Source: Capitulum mitella (lineage: Eukaryota; Arthropoda; Thecostraca; Pollicipedomorpha; Pollicipedidae). Taken from it: a DNA stretch of 64,000 nucleotides. This document shows positions 35,161 through 46,435 of this stretch, piece by piece. Numbering within the stretch: position 1 is the stretch's first letter; the number at the start of each line of letters is the position of its first letter. Made by a program: the position numbers and the translations under genes. The stretch covers positions 16,904,903-16,968,902 of the forward strand of contig CP099845.1 in assembly GCA_030062745.1 (NCBI GenBank), written 5' to 3'. The notes beneath the pieces were generated by a model. That model saw only the letters and a program-made list of their open reading frames with translations, searched no databases and had not been told where the DNA came from.

Positions 35161-36359
35161 GCTAGACAATCCGATAGTCGGGAATGCAAGGAGCTGGAGA
35201 GCTGCTCGGGAACAAAAGAGGCCGCCAGGACAGGAAACCTGAGTTCAACGCAACAAAAAAGACGCCGAGGAAATTCCACGACATGGGATTCGATCTGAGT
35301 CTAAAAAGTGAGTCGTGCAAGTCCAGTCAGTTTTGAAATATGCTGTATAACTGAAGTCGACTTCTGAGACTTCATGGTACAATTTGACTATCTCAGACTG
35401 AGGTCACGGAGCGCGTGTTAAATGTCATGCGTTCGCTTACAACCATCTGGTCACCAATAAGCCACAGCATACGGACTCTTCTTTGTACAAGCGACATTGG
35501 AAACAACGGAAATGACTCGGGGATCTTACTTTTACCGCTTTCCGCCCAGCACTGTCCCCGGAAACAGACCTCCCTATCTGCTCACTACTCTTCCTTCTTA
35601 CAGTCGTGACCTCTGATAAGGAAACACAGCCGGGAGAGAGACCGCGTGAGACCACCAAGCAGATATGATGTGCCACTTTTGAACATGACGCTTGAAATTT
35701 AAGCACTGCCGCTCACTCGAACACCACGGGTCACAAAACCCATGAACGGACACTAGATTACTCGACAAGACGATTCGACTCAAGCGCCGCAAAAATATCT
35801 ATAGAATAACCGAAAACGATATGCAACGGCACTACCCTGAAAAATTGATGTCCTAAAATCCAACTCAGTTGTCGTATGAATGTGAAAATTATGGACCATT
35901 CCAGTGCGTAGTCCAGGTTATGAACTGCCGGCACGTCAGCTCGCACCGGTAAATCACGCACGTGCCAGCCGACAGGTGCGAGACCACACCACGACTTCCG
36001 AACGTCACTCTTTCAGTCTGACGTGTCCGTGCCACGGAGGAGGTCAGAGGAAGAGAGATGGCGCGGCGCAGAGCCAATGAAAATACGCGAGATGGGTCGA
36101 GGCACGAGACGGTAGTCCGGAAGACGAAGCAAAGTGTGCGCACCAGGCCGGCCGGGTCAGGGACCTACTGACGCGGCGCAGGATCCAGTCTTGCTCGGCT
36201 GCCAGGGAGACTAGGGGAGCGGCTCCAGATCCGACAGTGATCACTCAACGGTACATCCCAGGGGCGCGGCGGATCACACCTGCACCTTACATACCGGATG
36301 TATTTGTTCGCAACAGCGCGCTCCGGCGACAGAGCTCTGTCCCGGCCGGCGAATGGAGA

Positions 36360-36660
36360 AATCCCTACCCCAGGTCTGCCAGGGAGGTGCACCACGCCTG
36401 CCAGGGAGAAACACGAGGTCTGCCAGGGAGCGGCACCAGGCCTGCCAGGGAAGAACGTCAGGTCTGCTACGGAGGAACACCAGGTCTACCAGAGGGAACA
36501 CCAAGTCTGCCACAGAGGAACAACAGGTATGCCACGAAGGAGCACCAGGTCTGCCAAAGAGAAACACCAGGTCTGTTGCGGAGGACGTCTGCCAGGGAGG
36601 GACATCTGGTCTCACAGGAAAGACCCTCAGATCTGCAGAGAAGAGCACCCGGTCTGGTCT
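36360..36660. repeat. Degenerate 24-27-bp tandem repeat, about 11 copies
   Basis: Copies vary around CACCAGGTCTGCCAGGGAG. It passes directly into the next array. Confidence 0.75.
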
Positions 36661-37000
36661 GTAGGGAGTAGCTCCCGGTCTGGTCTGTAGGAAGCAGCTC
36701 CCAGTCTGATCTGTACGGAGCAGCTCCCGGTCTGGTCTGTATGCAGCAGTTCCCGGTCTGGTCTGTAGGGAGCAGATCCCGGCCTGGTCTGTAGGAAGCA
36801 GCTCCCAGTCTGATCTGCACGGAGCAGCTCCCGGTCTGGTCTGTATGCAGCAGTTCCTGGTCTGGTCTGTAGGGAGCAGATCCCGGTCAGGCCTGTAGGG
36901 AGAAGCTCCCGGTCTGATCTGTAGGGAGAGCTCCCGTTCTGGTGTGTAGGGAGCAGCTCCTGGTCAGGCCTGTAGGGAGGAGCTCCCGGTCGGCGGACTC
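36661..37000. repeat. Minisatellite, about 26-bp unit with a palindromic core, about 13 copies
   Basis: The unit contains GGTCTGGTCTGTAGGGAGCA and GCTCCC, so each copy holds the self-complementary word GGGAGCAGCTCCC. Confidence 0.9.
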
Positions 37001-39344
37001 CGTCGGCAGCGGGCCTCCGACGCCGGCCAGGAAAGTCGACGCCGGAGCCCGCAGGAAACTCGGTCGGAACGGTCCGTACGACGGTTTCCTCCTGTGTGGT
37101 CGGCCCGGCGGCGAGCCGGCCGGGATTTATTTGCGAGCCGGCCGGCGGAACTGGGTGAGCCGCCGCCCGCCCGCCCGCCCGCCCCGCCGCCGGCGGCGGA
37201 CGCGGCGGCGGTCGAGATCCGGTCCCATTGCAGCGGCCTGACCGCCGCGGGGCAGAGCTGCGTGCTCAGCCGGCCGTGCCGCCGCCGTATGTGCGAATCT
37301 CACCCCACGACGGCGCCGTACGTGCGTCAAACCCAGCGGTAACAGAGCATATCACGGCCGCTGCCAGTCAGCCGTCACGTCTGTCGGCCCCGGGTACTGC
37401 GCCGAACTGCAACCGCGGCCGCACCCGCCCGGCGTGTCATTATCTGCAGCGCCGTGACATCCACAGACGGGCTCATCTCGCCACAGAGCGCGGCTCTGCG
37501 TCACTCCGAGCTGGACTGGGGTCAGGTAACGCAGGGCCCTGTACCTCAGCGGCGGCTGACAGCTGCCAGGGCCGGCAATCGTCGAAAGATTGGTCCAGCC
37601 GACCAGTCCAATGAAAGGCCAATTGCTCCGTTTTTTTTAAGCCCTTCCACGCGCCCTATCCCAGCTGCCCTAGACTAGCTCATGCCAGGCGGTGACGTAA
37701 GCCACAATGGCCATACGGCGAGGTAATGCTCGCCGGCTGACAGTGGGGAGCACCACATGGCCACGCCGGCGGCCAAGGCCAGCGGACAGCGCCGCCGACA
37801 ACAAAGGTGACCGGCCGCACAAAGATCTGCCGGCGTGAACGGCGCCGCTGCACCGCAGGCTTTCCGTCTGGCCGGCCGGCGCGTGACTCATGGTGTTTGC
37901 ACGGCGTGCCGGTGACGAATCACCGGGCCGGTCCGGGCCGGCCCCGGCAGCCTGGGCGCCGTCCGTCGACCATTTCACAACACACGGCAGTCTCTCTGGC
38001 GCTCAACAGGCAGCAGTACTGCCGGTACTGACAGTGGCGCCGCTCCGAGATGCATCCCGTGCCGAGGCTGCTCTGTGTTCTCTGCCGGCCGGAGGACGCC
38101 GCCTCGGCCACGAGGCCGCACCAGAGGCGTGTCTCTCTCCGTACCTCGTCTGCCGATGGGTCAAGCGGTGTACTCCTCTCCATGCCTGCACCTCTGTACG
38201 TTCAGTGAATCGCCCCCGGCTAAACGACCAGCACTGTACCGTGGGCGGCACCCCTATAACTGGAGCCGGGGTGCCGGGCACGAACACTCTTCGGACAAGA
38301 GGACTGCCGTACCAGGTGTCGCTCTCCGTCCCAATCACCAGACGACGGCGCCTCGTGTGCGGAAGTCACACGACGCTGTCCGGCGACAGATGGCCGCCTG
38401 GCGGACCGGTACGGAACTCCGCCGCGCTTTAACGCGCCCTCCACGCCAGCCAGTTATTCCTAACAAAAGTCAAATTGGCGGATAGCTGGGCCCGTTACAT
38501 CTGGGACACCATCCGCTCTGGATAACGATGACGCCGGGCGGCAGTTGCGCCTACAGTGACAGCGAGTCCTGACACATCTGCGGACACCCACAAATGGCAA
38601 ATTACTTTGAAAATGTCTGGTTAACTTTTTTTGCGCCAAAACATCAGCATTACCTGAAAACGCAGATTTTTGGCTGATTTTTTCTCAACGTGCCGGACGA
38701 AAACACACATACACAAAAACGTGAACGTAAAAAGGTGCAGTTCGAGTCACCGGCAGAGGATCTGCGACAGTGAAGGTGCATACCAAATGCTGATGAAAAC
38801 TCCATGTGTGCCATAAAATAACAACCTATGGAAACCATTGGCACAAAAGCTAAGGCATAACAAACTCCATCATTTCATTCGGCACTTTCTAGCCAGTGCC
38901 AAACACGATTTTCGCCCTGTTTGACATCGCTCCATGGTCCACTACTGGCGTCCGCGAGGCGAGTAAGAGTCGCACCGACGTCGGTGGCAGACTGGCCACC
39001 TCTGATATAGACAGGTGGCCTCAATGGCACGCAGTGGCCCGCCGATGCCCGCGCGGCCGGAGAACACGGCCTCTGCCGGGGCTCGACCAGCGGCAGCGGC
39101 CGTACCCCGCGGCGCCGGCCGGCCGCCGGGAGAAGTGGAACGACACTCCAATGTCTTCATCCCAAGCGAGCGCGCAGCCGGCCGGCCGACAGACCAATTC
39201 AGACGCCGACAACTGTCGCCGCCTGCAGTGTGCGGCGCTAACCTCAATCGGCGACAAAGGCCGGTAAAGACCGCATAAAGCGGGCGGCCGTCCCGTGACC
39301 GGCGAGACCGCAGCTTCCTTTCTGAAGAGCTGCGGCCACGACAG
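37001..39344. other. GC-rich intronic DNA, no gene
   Basis: Dense GCCGGC words and long chance frames on both strands. No recognised domain or consistent exon. Confidence 0.5.
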
Positions 39345-39520
39345 AACTCACAGCCAACCATCCGACAGACACGCACCAGCGGGCCACACAGGGCGGCGCC
39401 ACGACAAAACTCACAGTCGACTGTCCGACACACACACACCACAGGACCGTACAGGGAGGCGCCACAACTCACAGTCAACCGTCCGACAGACACGCACCAG
39501 CGCACCACACAGGGCGGCGC
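39345..39520. repeat. Tandem repeat, unit about 57-60 bp, 3 copies
   Basis: Copies share CTCACAGTCAACCGTCCGAC and ACACAGGGCGGCGCCA. Confidence 0.85.
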
Positions 39521-40232
39521 CATGCCTCTCCGCCTCCCCTCACGTCTGACTGATGGTTCACAGTGTCTGGCGGTTCACGGTGAGCCAGCGCGAGTGTCGG
39601 GATATGGGAACAGCCGCCGCCGCGTAACGTTCGACCGTCGCCGCAAGCCGAGCCGAGAAATGAGGCCGCCGTCGCCGCGACAATGCCAGCGCGTTTGGCA
39701 ACGTCCGGCGACGATCCGCCGCGAGTTTGGTACCAGCGGCCACTCCCTTTTCCGCGCGATCATTATTCCGCCAGGCTGGCGATTCTCCGTCAGGCCGCTA
39801 ATTGTCTAGACCTGATCGGATGCATCTCAATTCGGGCTTTCCCGGTATGGGTTTTGCGTACTAATGAGAGTGGGTCGTCGGCGAGGGCCGCACGGTAGCC
39901 GGCTGGTGAGGACGGCCGCCGAGCCGCTCTGCGGACGTTTTCCCGCCGCCCGAACCCCGCAATTATCACGTCAAATTAGCCGGCCGGAGAAACTGACCGC
40001 CACCACTATCGATGGCCGCAGACTGATTTTCCTTCTGTTCCGGGCAGAAAACCGCACGCCGGCCGGCCGGCGGCCGTGGCCCCTGGAGAAAACCGCCGAC
40101 GGACGGCGTCACCAAACCCCAGACAGCGGGCCGCGCACTATCGCCAGACCATACACAGTGAGCACACCAGGGGCGATCACGTCGTGGAGATGTCGTGGAG
40201 ATTCGCTTTGGTAGGATATTTAGCCCCTGTTT

Positions 40233-40310
40233 CATATCTCAGCGAAGGAAACTACGGTTTCCTTCGCTGAGATATGTAAAATTCATATCTGACGAAGGAA
40301 ACTACGGTTG
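40233..40310. repeat. Perfect 20-bp-arm hairpin with an extra third arm copy
   Basis: Arms 40233-40252 and 40257-40276 are exact complements around a TACG loop (arm: CATATCTCAGCGAAGGAAAC). A direct partial copy (CGAAGGAAACTACGGTT) follows from about 40284. The AT-richer sequence differs from its GC-rich surroundings. Confidence 0.9.
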
Positions 40311-41616
40311 CGTTTTTAACGGAACTGACAGAGTTTTATTACGGCGCTTTGAGAGGTACCCGGAGGCAAACCGGTGCGTTCCTCTCGAGCGCGACAGTCT
40401 CAGATGGGACAACTGATGGTATCACAGCCTGACCTGGAACAAGGCGAGAAAACAACCACCGCCGGGCCCAGTCTGTCAAGTCACAGGCACGGCACGCTGT
40501 GGAAAGTCGACGCTGCCGATCCGAGAGGTCAGTACGCGGCGCCCGGCAGACTTTTGCAGTGCACAGTTACGACACTGGCGCAGCGGAGCGCCTCGTCAGT
40601 CCTTGGTGAAAAGAGCGACGAAAGCCAACGCGCGCGGCCAGCCCCAGCGATGGCCGCGGTAACAGTTCAGCCTGCACCGGAGGCTCAACACTGACCGGAG
40701 CGACGGGCGCACTACAGAGGCACCAAAGAGGACCAGCCAGGACTACAGACACACCACCATGCCCTACACAGGCGGACTACAGAGTCACCATAGGGAACCA
40801 GACGGGTGAAGTACAATAGCAGCACCACAGCCCGCCAGACACATGAACTACAGGAGTGGCACAGAGAACCAGGCAGGCGATTTACGGGGGCGACACAGAA
40901 TGCCAGGCATCTGCCACGTAACGGGCCGTGCGGTAGGGGCCCCTGCACTGCCGGGGTAGAGGCTGGTCTCCGGACGGCCCCCGGCCCATGTTCTGGCCAC
41001 CGCTGCTGTGCCCCGGCTCGGGCCCGGGTCGCGCGTCGCGCTGACACCTGTCGGGGCGGCGTCATCCGTCGCCGACCGCCGGCCGCCGGCGCTCCTCATT
41101 ACGACCGCTCCGTCAGCGGCCGACCGTCAGCCGACCGTCTCCGGCGGACGCCCTGTTTATTTAGAAACCGATCGCCAATTACCTGCGCTGGCGCCGCCGG
41201 TAATGGCAGGCGCGTGTTTTGATACGGTGGCCGGCCGGCGGGACGCCGGGAATAGCACGGCGACCGACAGCGGGCGCGGTGACACGGCCCAGTGTTCCCA
41301 GGACCAGCCCGGTCCCCGCTGGCCGCCCCGTGACCGAGCACCGATAAATGACCGCTAATTTCAGCCGCACTGACGGGCCCGGCGGCACACAGCAGCCCGG
41401 CCAGCAAACGGAACGCACCGCGCGCCATCAACGCAACGCAGGGCAAACAGCTGCGGTGGCTGACCACGCCGACACTCTATGGAGATCTCTGATGAAGATC
41501 TCTAGGTCCGTTCTCCGCAGCTCTCTGTGGAGAACTGAGCTAGCCATGAGGAAGAGCAAAAGCCTGCCGCCTGACGCTTTGCGTTGTGTTGTTCTGTACA
41601 ATGCGGCGCGACTCAC

Positions 41617-42059
41617 CTCTGTCGGCATCCATCTCGTCGTCTGACGATCGGTATCCGTCGTGCGCGGGGCAGTCCGACCTTGACCTGCGAGCCCTGACCT
41701 CACTCCAGCGGCGGACGTCGCGCTGAGCGTGCGTCAGCCGGCGTCTGAAGCACTTGTCGGCCACAGCGCGGCGTCGCGGCGCCGACTTTGGCAACTTGTT
41801 CTGTCTGCGTTTGGCACTGAGAAGCTGCAGCGAGCACTCGCAATCACTCTCGTGGACGCTGCTCCAGGCGGAGGAGGACGAGGAGTGGTCGGAGCGGCCG
41901 GCGCGGGGACTGTCCTCGGGCCGCGAGGACGGCAGTGAGCGCGGGCTCGGCTCGGCGTCCCAGGAGTAGGCCGAACTGAGGCTGGTCTCCGGGCCGGCCG
42001 GTGCGCTGCGCCCGGTGCCAGGAGTGTCGCGGCCGTCACTGTGGTAGTCCGAGGTCAGG
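41617..42059 (-). CDS. Ser-rich linker exon of the spectrin-like gene
   Basis: The acceptor is TTGCCGCTCAG before 42059 and the donor AGAG|GTGAGT after 41617, a consensus match. It is 443 nt: one base finishing a codon, 147 codons, one base over (phase 2 in, phase 1 out). The peptide starts LTSDYHSDGRDTPGTG, includes LSSAYSWDAEPSP, a poly-Ser stretch (HSSSSSAWSSVHESDCECS) and a basic part (PKSAPRRRAVADKCFRRRL), and ends SSDDEMDADR. It is probably a disordered linker, with many Ser-Pro and acidic/Ser sites that could be phosphorylated. The incoming phase matches the donor of the exon at 55193-55380, joining as a His codon. Confidence 0.6.
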
Positions 42060-42074
42060 CTGAGCGGCAACGCC

Positions 42075-42250
42075 GGCTGGCTGACCCCGCTCCACACCGA
42101 CCTGAGGTCACACGGGAACCGGTCAGACAGCGGACACGACACACCATCACTGTGACCCCGCTCCACACCGACCTGAGGTCACACGGGACACCGGTCAGAC
42201 AGCGGACACGACACACCACCACTGCAGTGCCGCTCGACACCGATCTGTGG
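42075..42250. repeat. Tandem repeat, about 72-bp unit, about 2.3 copies, beside a splice acceptor
   Basis: Copies share CCCCGCTCCACACCGACCTG and GGTCAGACAGCGGACACGAC. It starts about 20 bp from the acceptor of exon 41617-42059, and the unit contains a word like the acceptor tract. Confidence 0.85.
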
Positions 42251-43149
42251 TCACATATAAGACAACAGGTTAGGATCTGCCAGTGTCTTGGATACACCGA
42301 TTCACAAAAACCCTGCAAGGAAGCTTACACATTCCCGGCTCTTATAACTTGGCAAAATAGTTTGACAAACTATTTTAAGGTATATTTTTTGATACTTTTA
42401 GATTTTTGGACTTTTTACAAAAAAAACTATTTTATAGAACAACAAAAACATTTTGTCCGCTTCCCTTGAACACAACTCAGTACTCAGCAGAGGTGGGCAC
42501 GTCAAATAACCAAGAGTCTAACGTCTCTAGATTAGCCCAGATACGAAATTACTGTTGTCGTGACAGACGCGGCGGAAAGGTCAGGCGAGATACAATCCAG
42601 ATCGCCCCGGCGTGTGACACGGTCGGCGGCTCGGTCCGAATTAGCTGGGGACGTCCGGGCGGCCCGTTAACCCCGGCCGGCGCCCGCAGATCGGCGACAA
42701 GACCTTGCTCCGGCGACAAACAGCTGACTGGGCGCCGCAAAAACGGCGCAGACAATGACCGCCCCGCCGGACAACGGCCGAGGCGTCCACGGCCACGCCG
42801 GCGCCGCCGCCCACACTGAGCGCGACCTGTCTGAGGTCGGCAGCGACAACGCCAACGGACGGCCCACCACGGTGACTGGCAGTTCTCGCCCGCGGCGAAC
42901 ACGACAAAACCTCGGACGGCATCTCCCTGGACCGGTCCAGAATCGACACAGGACGGCAGGCAACAGTCGCGTCGGTTCTGTTCGGCCCAGCGCCGCTGCT
43001 GCTGTCGCCGCTGTCCGCCAGGAGCGTCAGAGCGCGGCGCGGGCCGACCGCGCGGGGCCCGCCACCGCGCCCAGATAAGATAGCGGAGCCTGGTGAAGAG
43101 GCACGGCCGGCGAGGGGAGGTTATCGCCTGACCGGCCGACATGTCGACC

Positions 43150-43305
43150 TTCCTCCGACCGAGACACCCCAGCAGCGCCACTGACCAAGTCAAGGCACGG
43201 AGTGGCGCGGCGAAGTCAAGATGTGAGCACCCCAGCAGCGCCACTGATCAAGTCAAGGCACGGAGTGGCGCGGCGTAGTCAAGATGTGAGCACCCCAGCG
43301 GATGA
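43150..43305. repeat. Direct duplication, about 68-bp unit, two copies
   Basis: Both copies carry GAGCACCCCAGCAGCGCCAC and GTGGCGCGGCG, ending at a third GAGCACCCC. Confidence 0.9.
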
Positions 43306-43574
43306 GATTTCAGCCTGAGCTCGCTGATTACATGAGCTCTCATTACTTTCCGGCCTATACTGACCACGAAAATATCACTTCCTAACAGCCCATTCTCCGC
43401 GAACAGGCTGGCGCTACGACAGCTTAGCGGCGTCGACAGGCGACACGCTAATCTACGCACGCTGCGTCTCACAGAAACTGCACGTAGACAGAGACGGTAA
43501 ACAACACACAGTCATATACACTGGAGCTGCCATCAGTGTTGGAAAAACTGTGGTTTTCTGGTGTCAAGGAGCAC

Positions 43575-43935
43575 CAAAAAATTTATACTCCAAGACAAAT
43601 TTTGTCCTCCGAAATGGTAATTTGCCCCCCCCCCAAAAAAAAGACATGGGTATTCCTACTCAACCACCGGTGAAGCTGCCCAACATCCCCTCCCCCGGTT
43701 GACGGTTTACCATCCATACCTCGGCCGCTGAAGTACTCTCCGCACACACGGCCAGCCGCCTTCCCCCCCAGTCAGCGACTCCGCTGACCTACCATGTAGA
43801 CACAGGAAACTGGTTTGCCTCCCTCACACGGAGTTACTGGATCCGCCCCTGCTGGCACCTAATTAGTCCATGTTTCTCACATACACGCATGACATTTTAT
43901 ACTCCAAAAGAGAATTTGTACTCCGACAGGCAAGA
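43575..43935. repeat. Probable decayed interspersed-repeat fragment
   Basis: Two related words about 310 bp apart (TTTATACTCCAAGACAAATT and TTTTATACTCCAAAAGAGAA) enclose a C10/A8 run at 43625-43642 and GGATCCGCCCCTG, a word often seen at ends of decayed transposons. No coding part remains. Confidence 0.35.
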
Positions 43936-44644
43936 AAAACCAGCTTTCCAACATTGGCTGCCATCCTTTATCTAACCGAAACCAGACCGGCACTTCGACC
44001 CATCGACGGTGCGCCCTCTCATATCAGGAGCTCAGCACAGGATCCCGCGACCACAGAGGCCAAGTCATCAAAACTGACGCGGACGTCAAACTTCGAGCCA
44101 GCACTACTTTCGCGCATCTTCCGTTACATACATGGACTTACACAGACGTACTTAGGACTTACAGAGACTTATATACTCTGGCATATTGCGCCTCTGCGTC
44201 ACAACGTAAAAGATGCTCACTCTCCGTAGTTATCGATAGTCGTGAAGTTCTAGTGCGAGATTCTGCACCCGAAAACCCGCGATGTCAAATGACATAAACT
44301 GAACTTTTGAACGGTACAAACCTGCAGTCGATGGCTGCATGACACAAGAAATTTTCAAGGAGATACCGGTCATGACCATGGTTTAAACCAAATGACTTCA
44401 TTTTCACGTTTGTTCTGCAAAGGTCAATAAAGCTTTTTTTACGTCTCAGTGGCGCATGTCCCCATTCTACAATGCCAACACCGTAGATCTTACCGATACG
44501 CCACAGCCACCAGCAAGTCTTCACGGACTTCAACCAGATAAGATGCAAAGATAAGGTACCGGGTAGCACACCAACTCGTCCACGACAACGTTCACGTGAG
44601 ATCCGGCCCGCAGCGACTCCTCTGCCATGAGCGGCCTGGCGATC

Positions 44645-45005
44645 ACACAGAAAAAGACCAGCTTCCCCAGACCAGCGGCGCCTGGAGCAGCTTCCCTCTA
44701 CCAGTGGCGTCTAGACCAGCGTCCCTTTACCAGCGGCGTCTGGACCAGCTTCCCCAGACCAGCGGCGTCTAGACCAGCTCCCCTTCACCAGCGGCGTCTA
44801 GACCAGCTTCCCCAAACCAGCGGCGTCTAGACCAGCTTCCCTTCACCAGCGGCGTCTAGACCAGCTTCCCCAGACCAGCGGCGTCTAGACCAGCTTCCCT
44901 TCACCAGCGGCGTCTAGACCAGCGTCCCCACACCAGCGGCGTCTAGACCAGCTTCCCCAGACCAGCGGCGTCTAGACCAGCGTCCCCAGACCAGCGGCGT
45001 CTGAA
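44645..45005. repeat. Minisatellite, 29-bp unit, about 12 copies
   Basis: The unit contains ACCAGCGGCGTCTAGACCAG and CTTCCCCAG, alternating with CTTCCCTTC copies. Confidence 0.95.
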
Positions 45006-45614
45006 AGGGCATCGCAGCGCTGCCGGCCGGTGATCAGCGCCGTGCGGCCACGCCGGCCGGCTAATTACCGGCAGCGCAGGCCGGGACGGTGGGCCGCGCC
45101 GACCGATCTCGACGCCGGCGACCCTGCAGTTTTCTCACTGTCGGTCCGCGCCATTGTCCGTCGGGACGGACGGACGCGCGGACCGCTCACAAAAACCGGC
45201 CGGTAACAAGCCCACGGTGATACGATCGCACGCACTTCTTGACACGGCTTGTGAATCGAAAGTGAGCAGAGAACAAAGGGCCATGCACTTTCCATATGCC
45301 GGCCCACGGGTCAATACGGCAACTCGCCTGGAAAACCGTCCACGTATCCCCCGATATGGGCACTACAGCACGCCTGGTAAGCGTGACTACACCATGAGCG
45401 ATCATATCCATGCGATCAACGAGCCAACACTAAGGAGAAACAATGGAGAAAATCCCGCCGGTCCGCCATCCGACAACCCGTCAGAGCCAGACGGCGCCGT
45501 TTTCGAGCCACGAGCGCCGCTGGGGTGACCCCCGGTGACCCGTTGGCGGCACGTGACGAGACCCGGCCGGGACGTGACGGCGGTGACGCGGCGCCGGCAG
45601 GACCTGGCGTGACC

Positions 45615-45740
45615 CGGGCCGACGTCCACCGCGGCGACCTGCGGCCCAGGCCGTTCAGATGCTGTACCTGAGCCGGCCGACGTCCACCGTGGCGGTCTGC
45701 GGCTCAGACCGTTCAGATGCTGTACCTGAGCCGGCCGGCA
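45615..45740. repeat. Direct duplication, about 58-bp unit, two copies
   Basis: Both copies contain GCCGACGTCCACCG and GTTCAGATGCTGTACCTGAG. Confidence 0.85.
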
Positions 45741-45924
45741 GCGGCGGTGGGTGCTCCCCGGAGCCGGCGGCGGGCACGACTGCCGGCCGGGCCGCAGCAC
45801 GCGTGCACCATTGCAGCACAGAACCAGTTCCCGGCCACAGCGCGGCGCTGGGGGCCGGCGGCGGCCCCCAGTCAGCAGCGGCCGCGCAGGAATGTGCCCA
45901 CTGCCGGTGGCCGGCCGCGCGGTC

Positions 45925-46435
45925 CACCGGCAGTGTTCCGTCACCAGGCACGCCGCAGAGGCCCAGCGGTCCACCGGCAACGTCCCGTCACCAGGCACGC
46001 CGCAGGGGCGCATTGGTCCACCGGCAGTGTCCCGTCACCAGGCACGCCGCAGAGGCCCAGCGGTCCACCGGCAGTGTCCCGTCACCAGGCACGCCGCAGA
46101 GGCCCAGCGGTCCACCGGCAGTGTCCCGTCACCAGGCACGCCGCAGAGGCCCAGCGGTCCACCGTCAGTGTCCCGTCACCAGGCACACCGCAGAGGCCCA
46201 GCGGTCCACCGGCAGTGTCCCGTCACCAGGCACGCCGCAGAGACCCGGCGGTCCACCGGCAACGTCCCGTCACCAGGCACGCCGCAGAGACGCATTGGTC
46301 CACCGGCAGTGTCCCGTCACCAGGCACGCCGCAGAGACCCGGCGGTCCACCGGCAACGTCCCGTCACCAGGCACGCCGCAGAGGCCCAGCGGTCCACCAG
46401 CAGAGTCCCGTCACCAGGCACGCCGCAGAGGTCTG
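45925..46435. repeat. Minisatellite, 47-bp unit, about 11 copies
   Basis: The unit contains GTCCACCGGCAGTGTCCCGT and CACCAGGCACGCCGCAGAGG. The period is not a multiple of three, so long overlapping frames here are artefacts. Confidence 0.95.
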
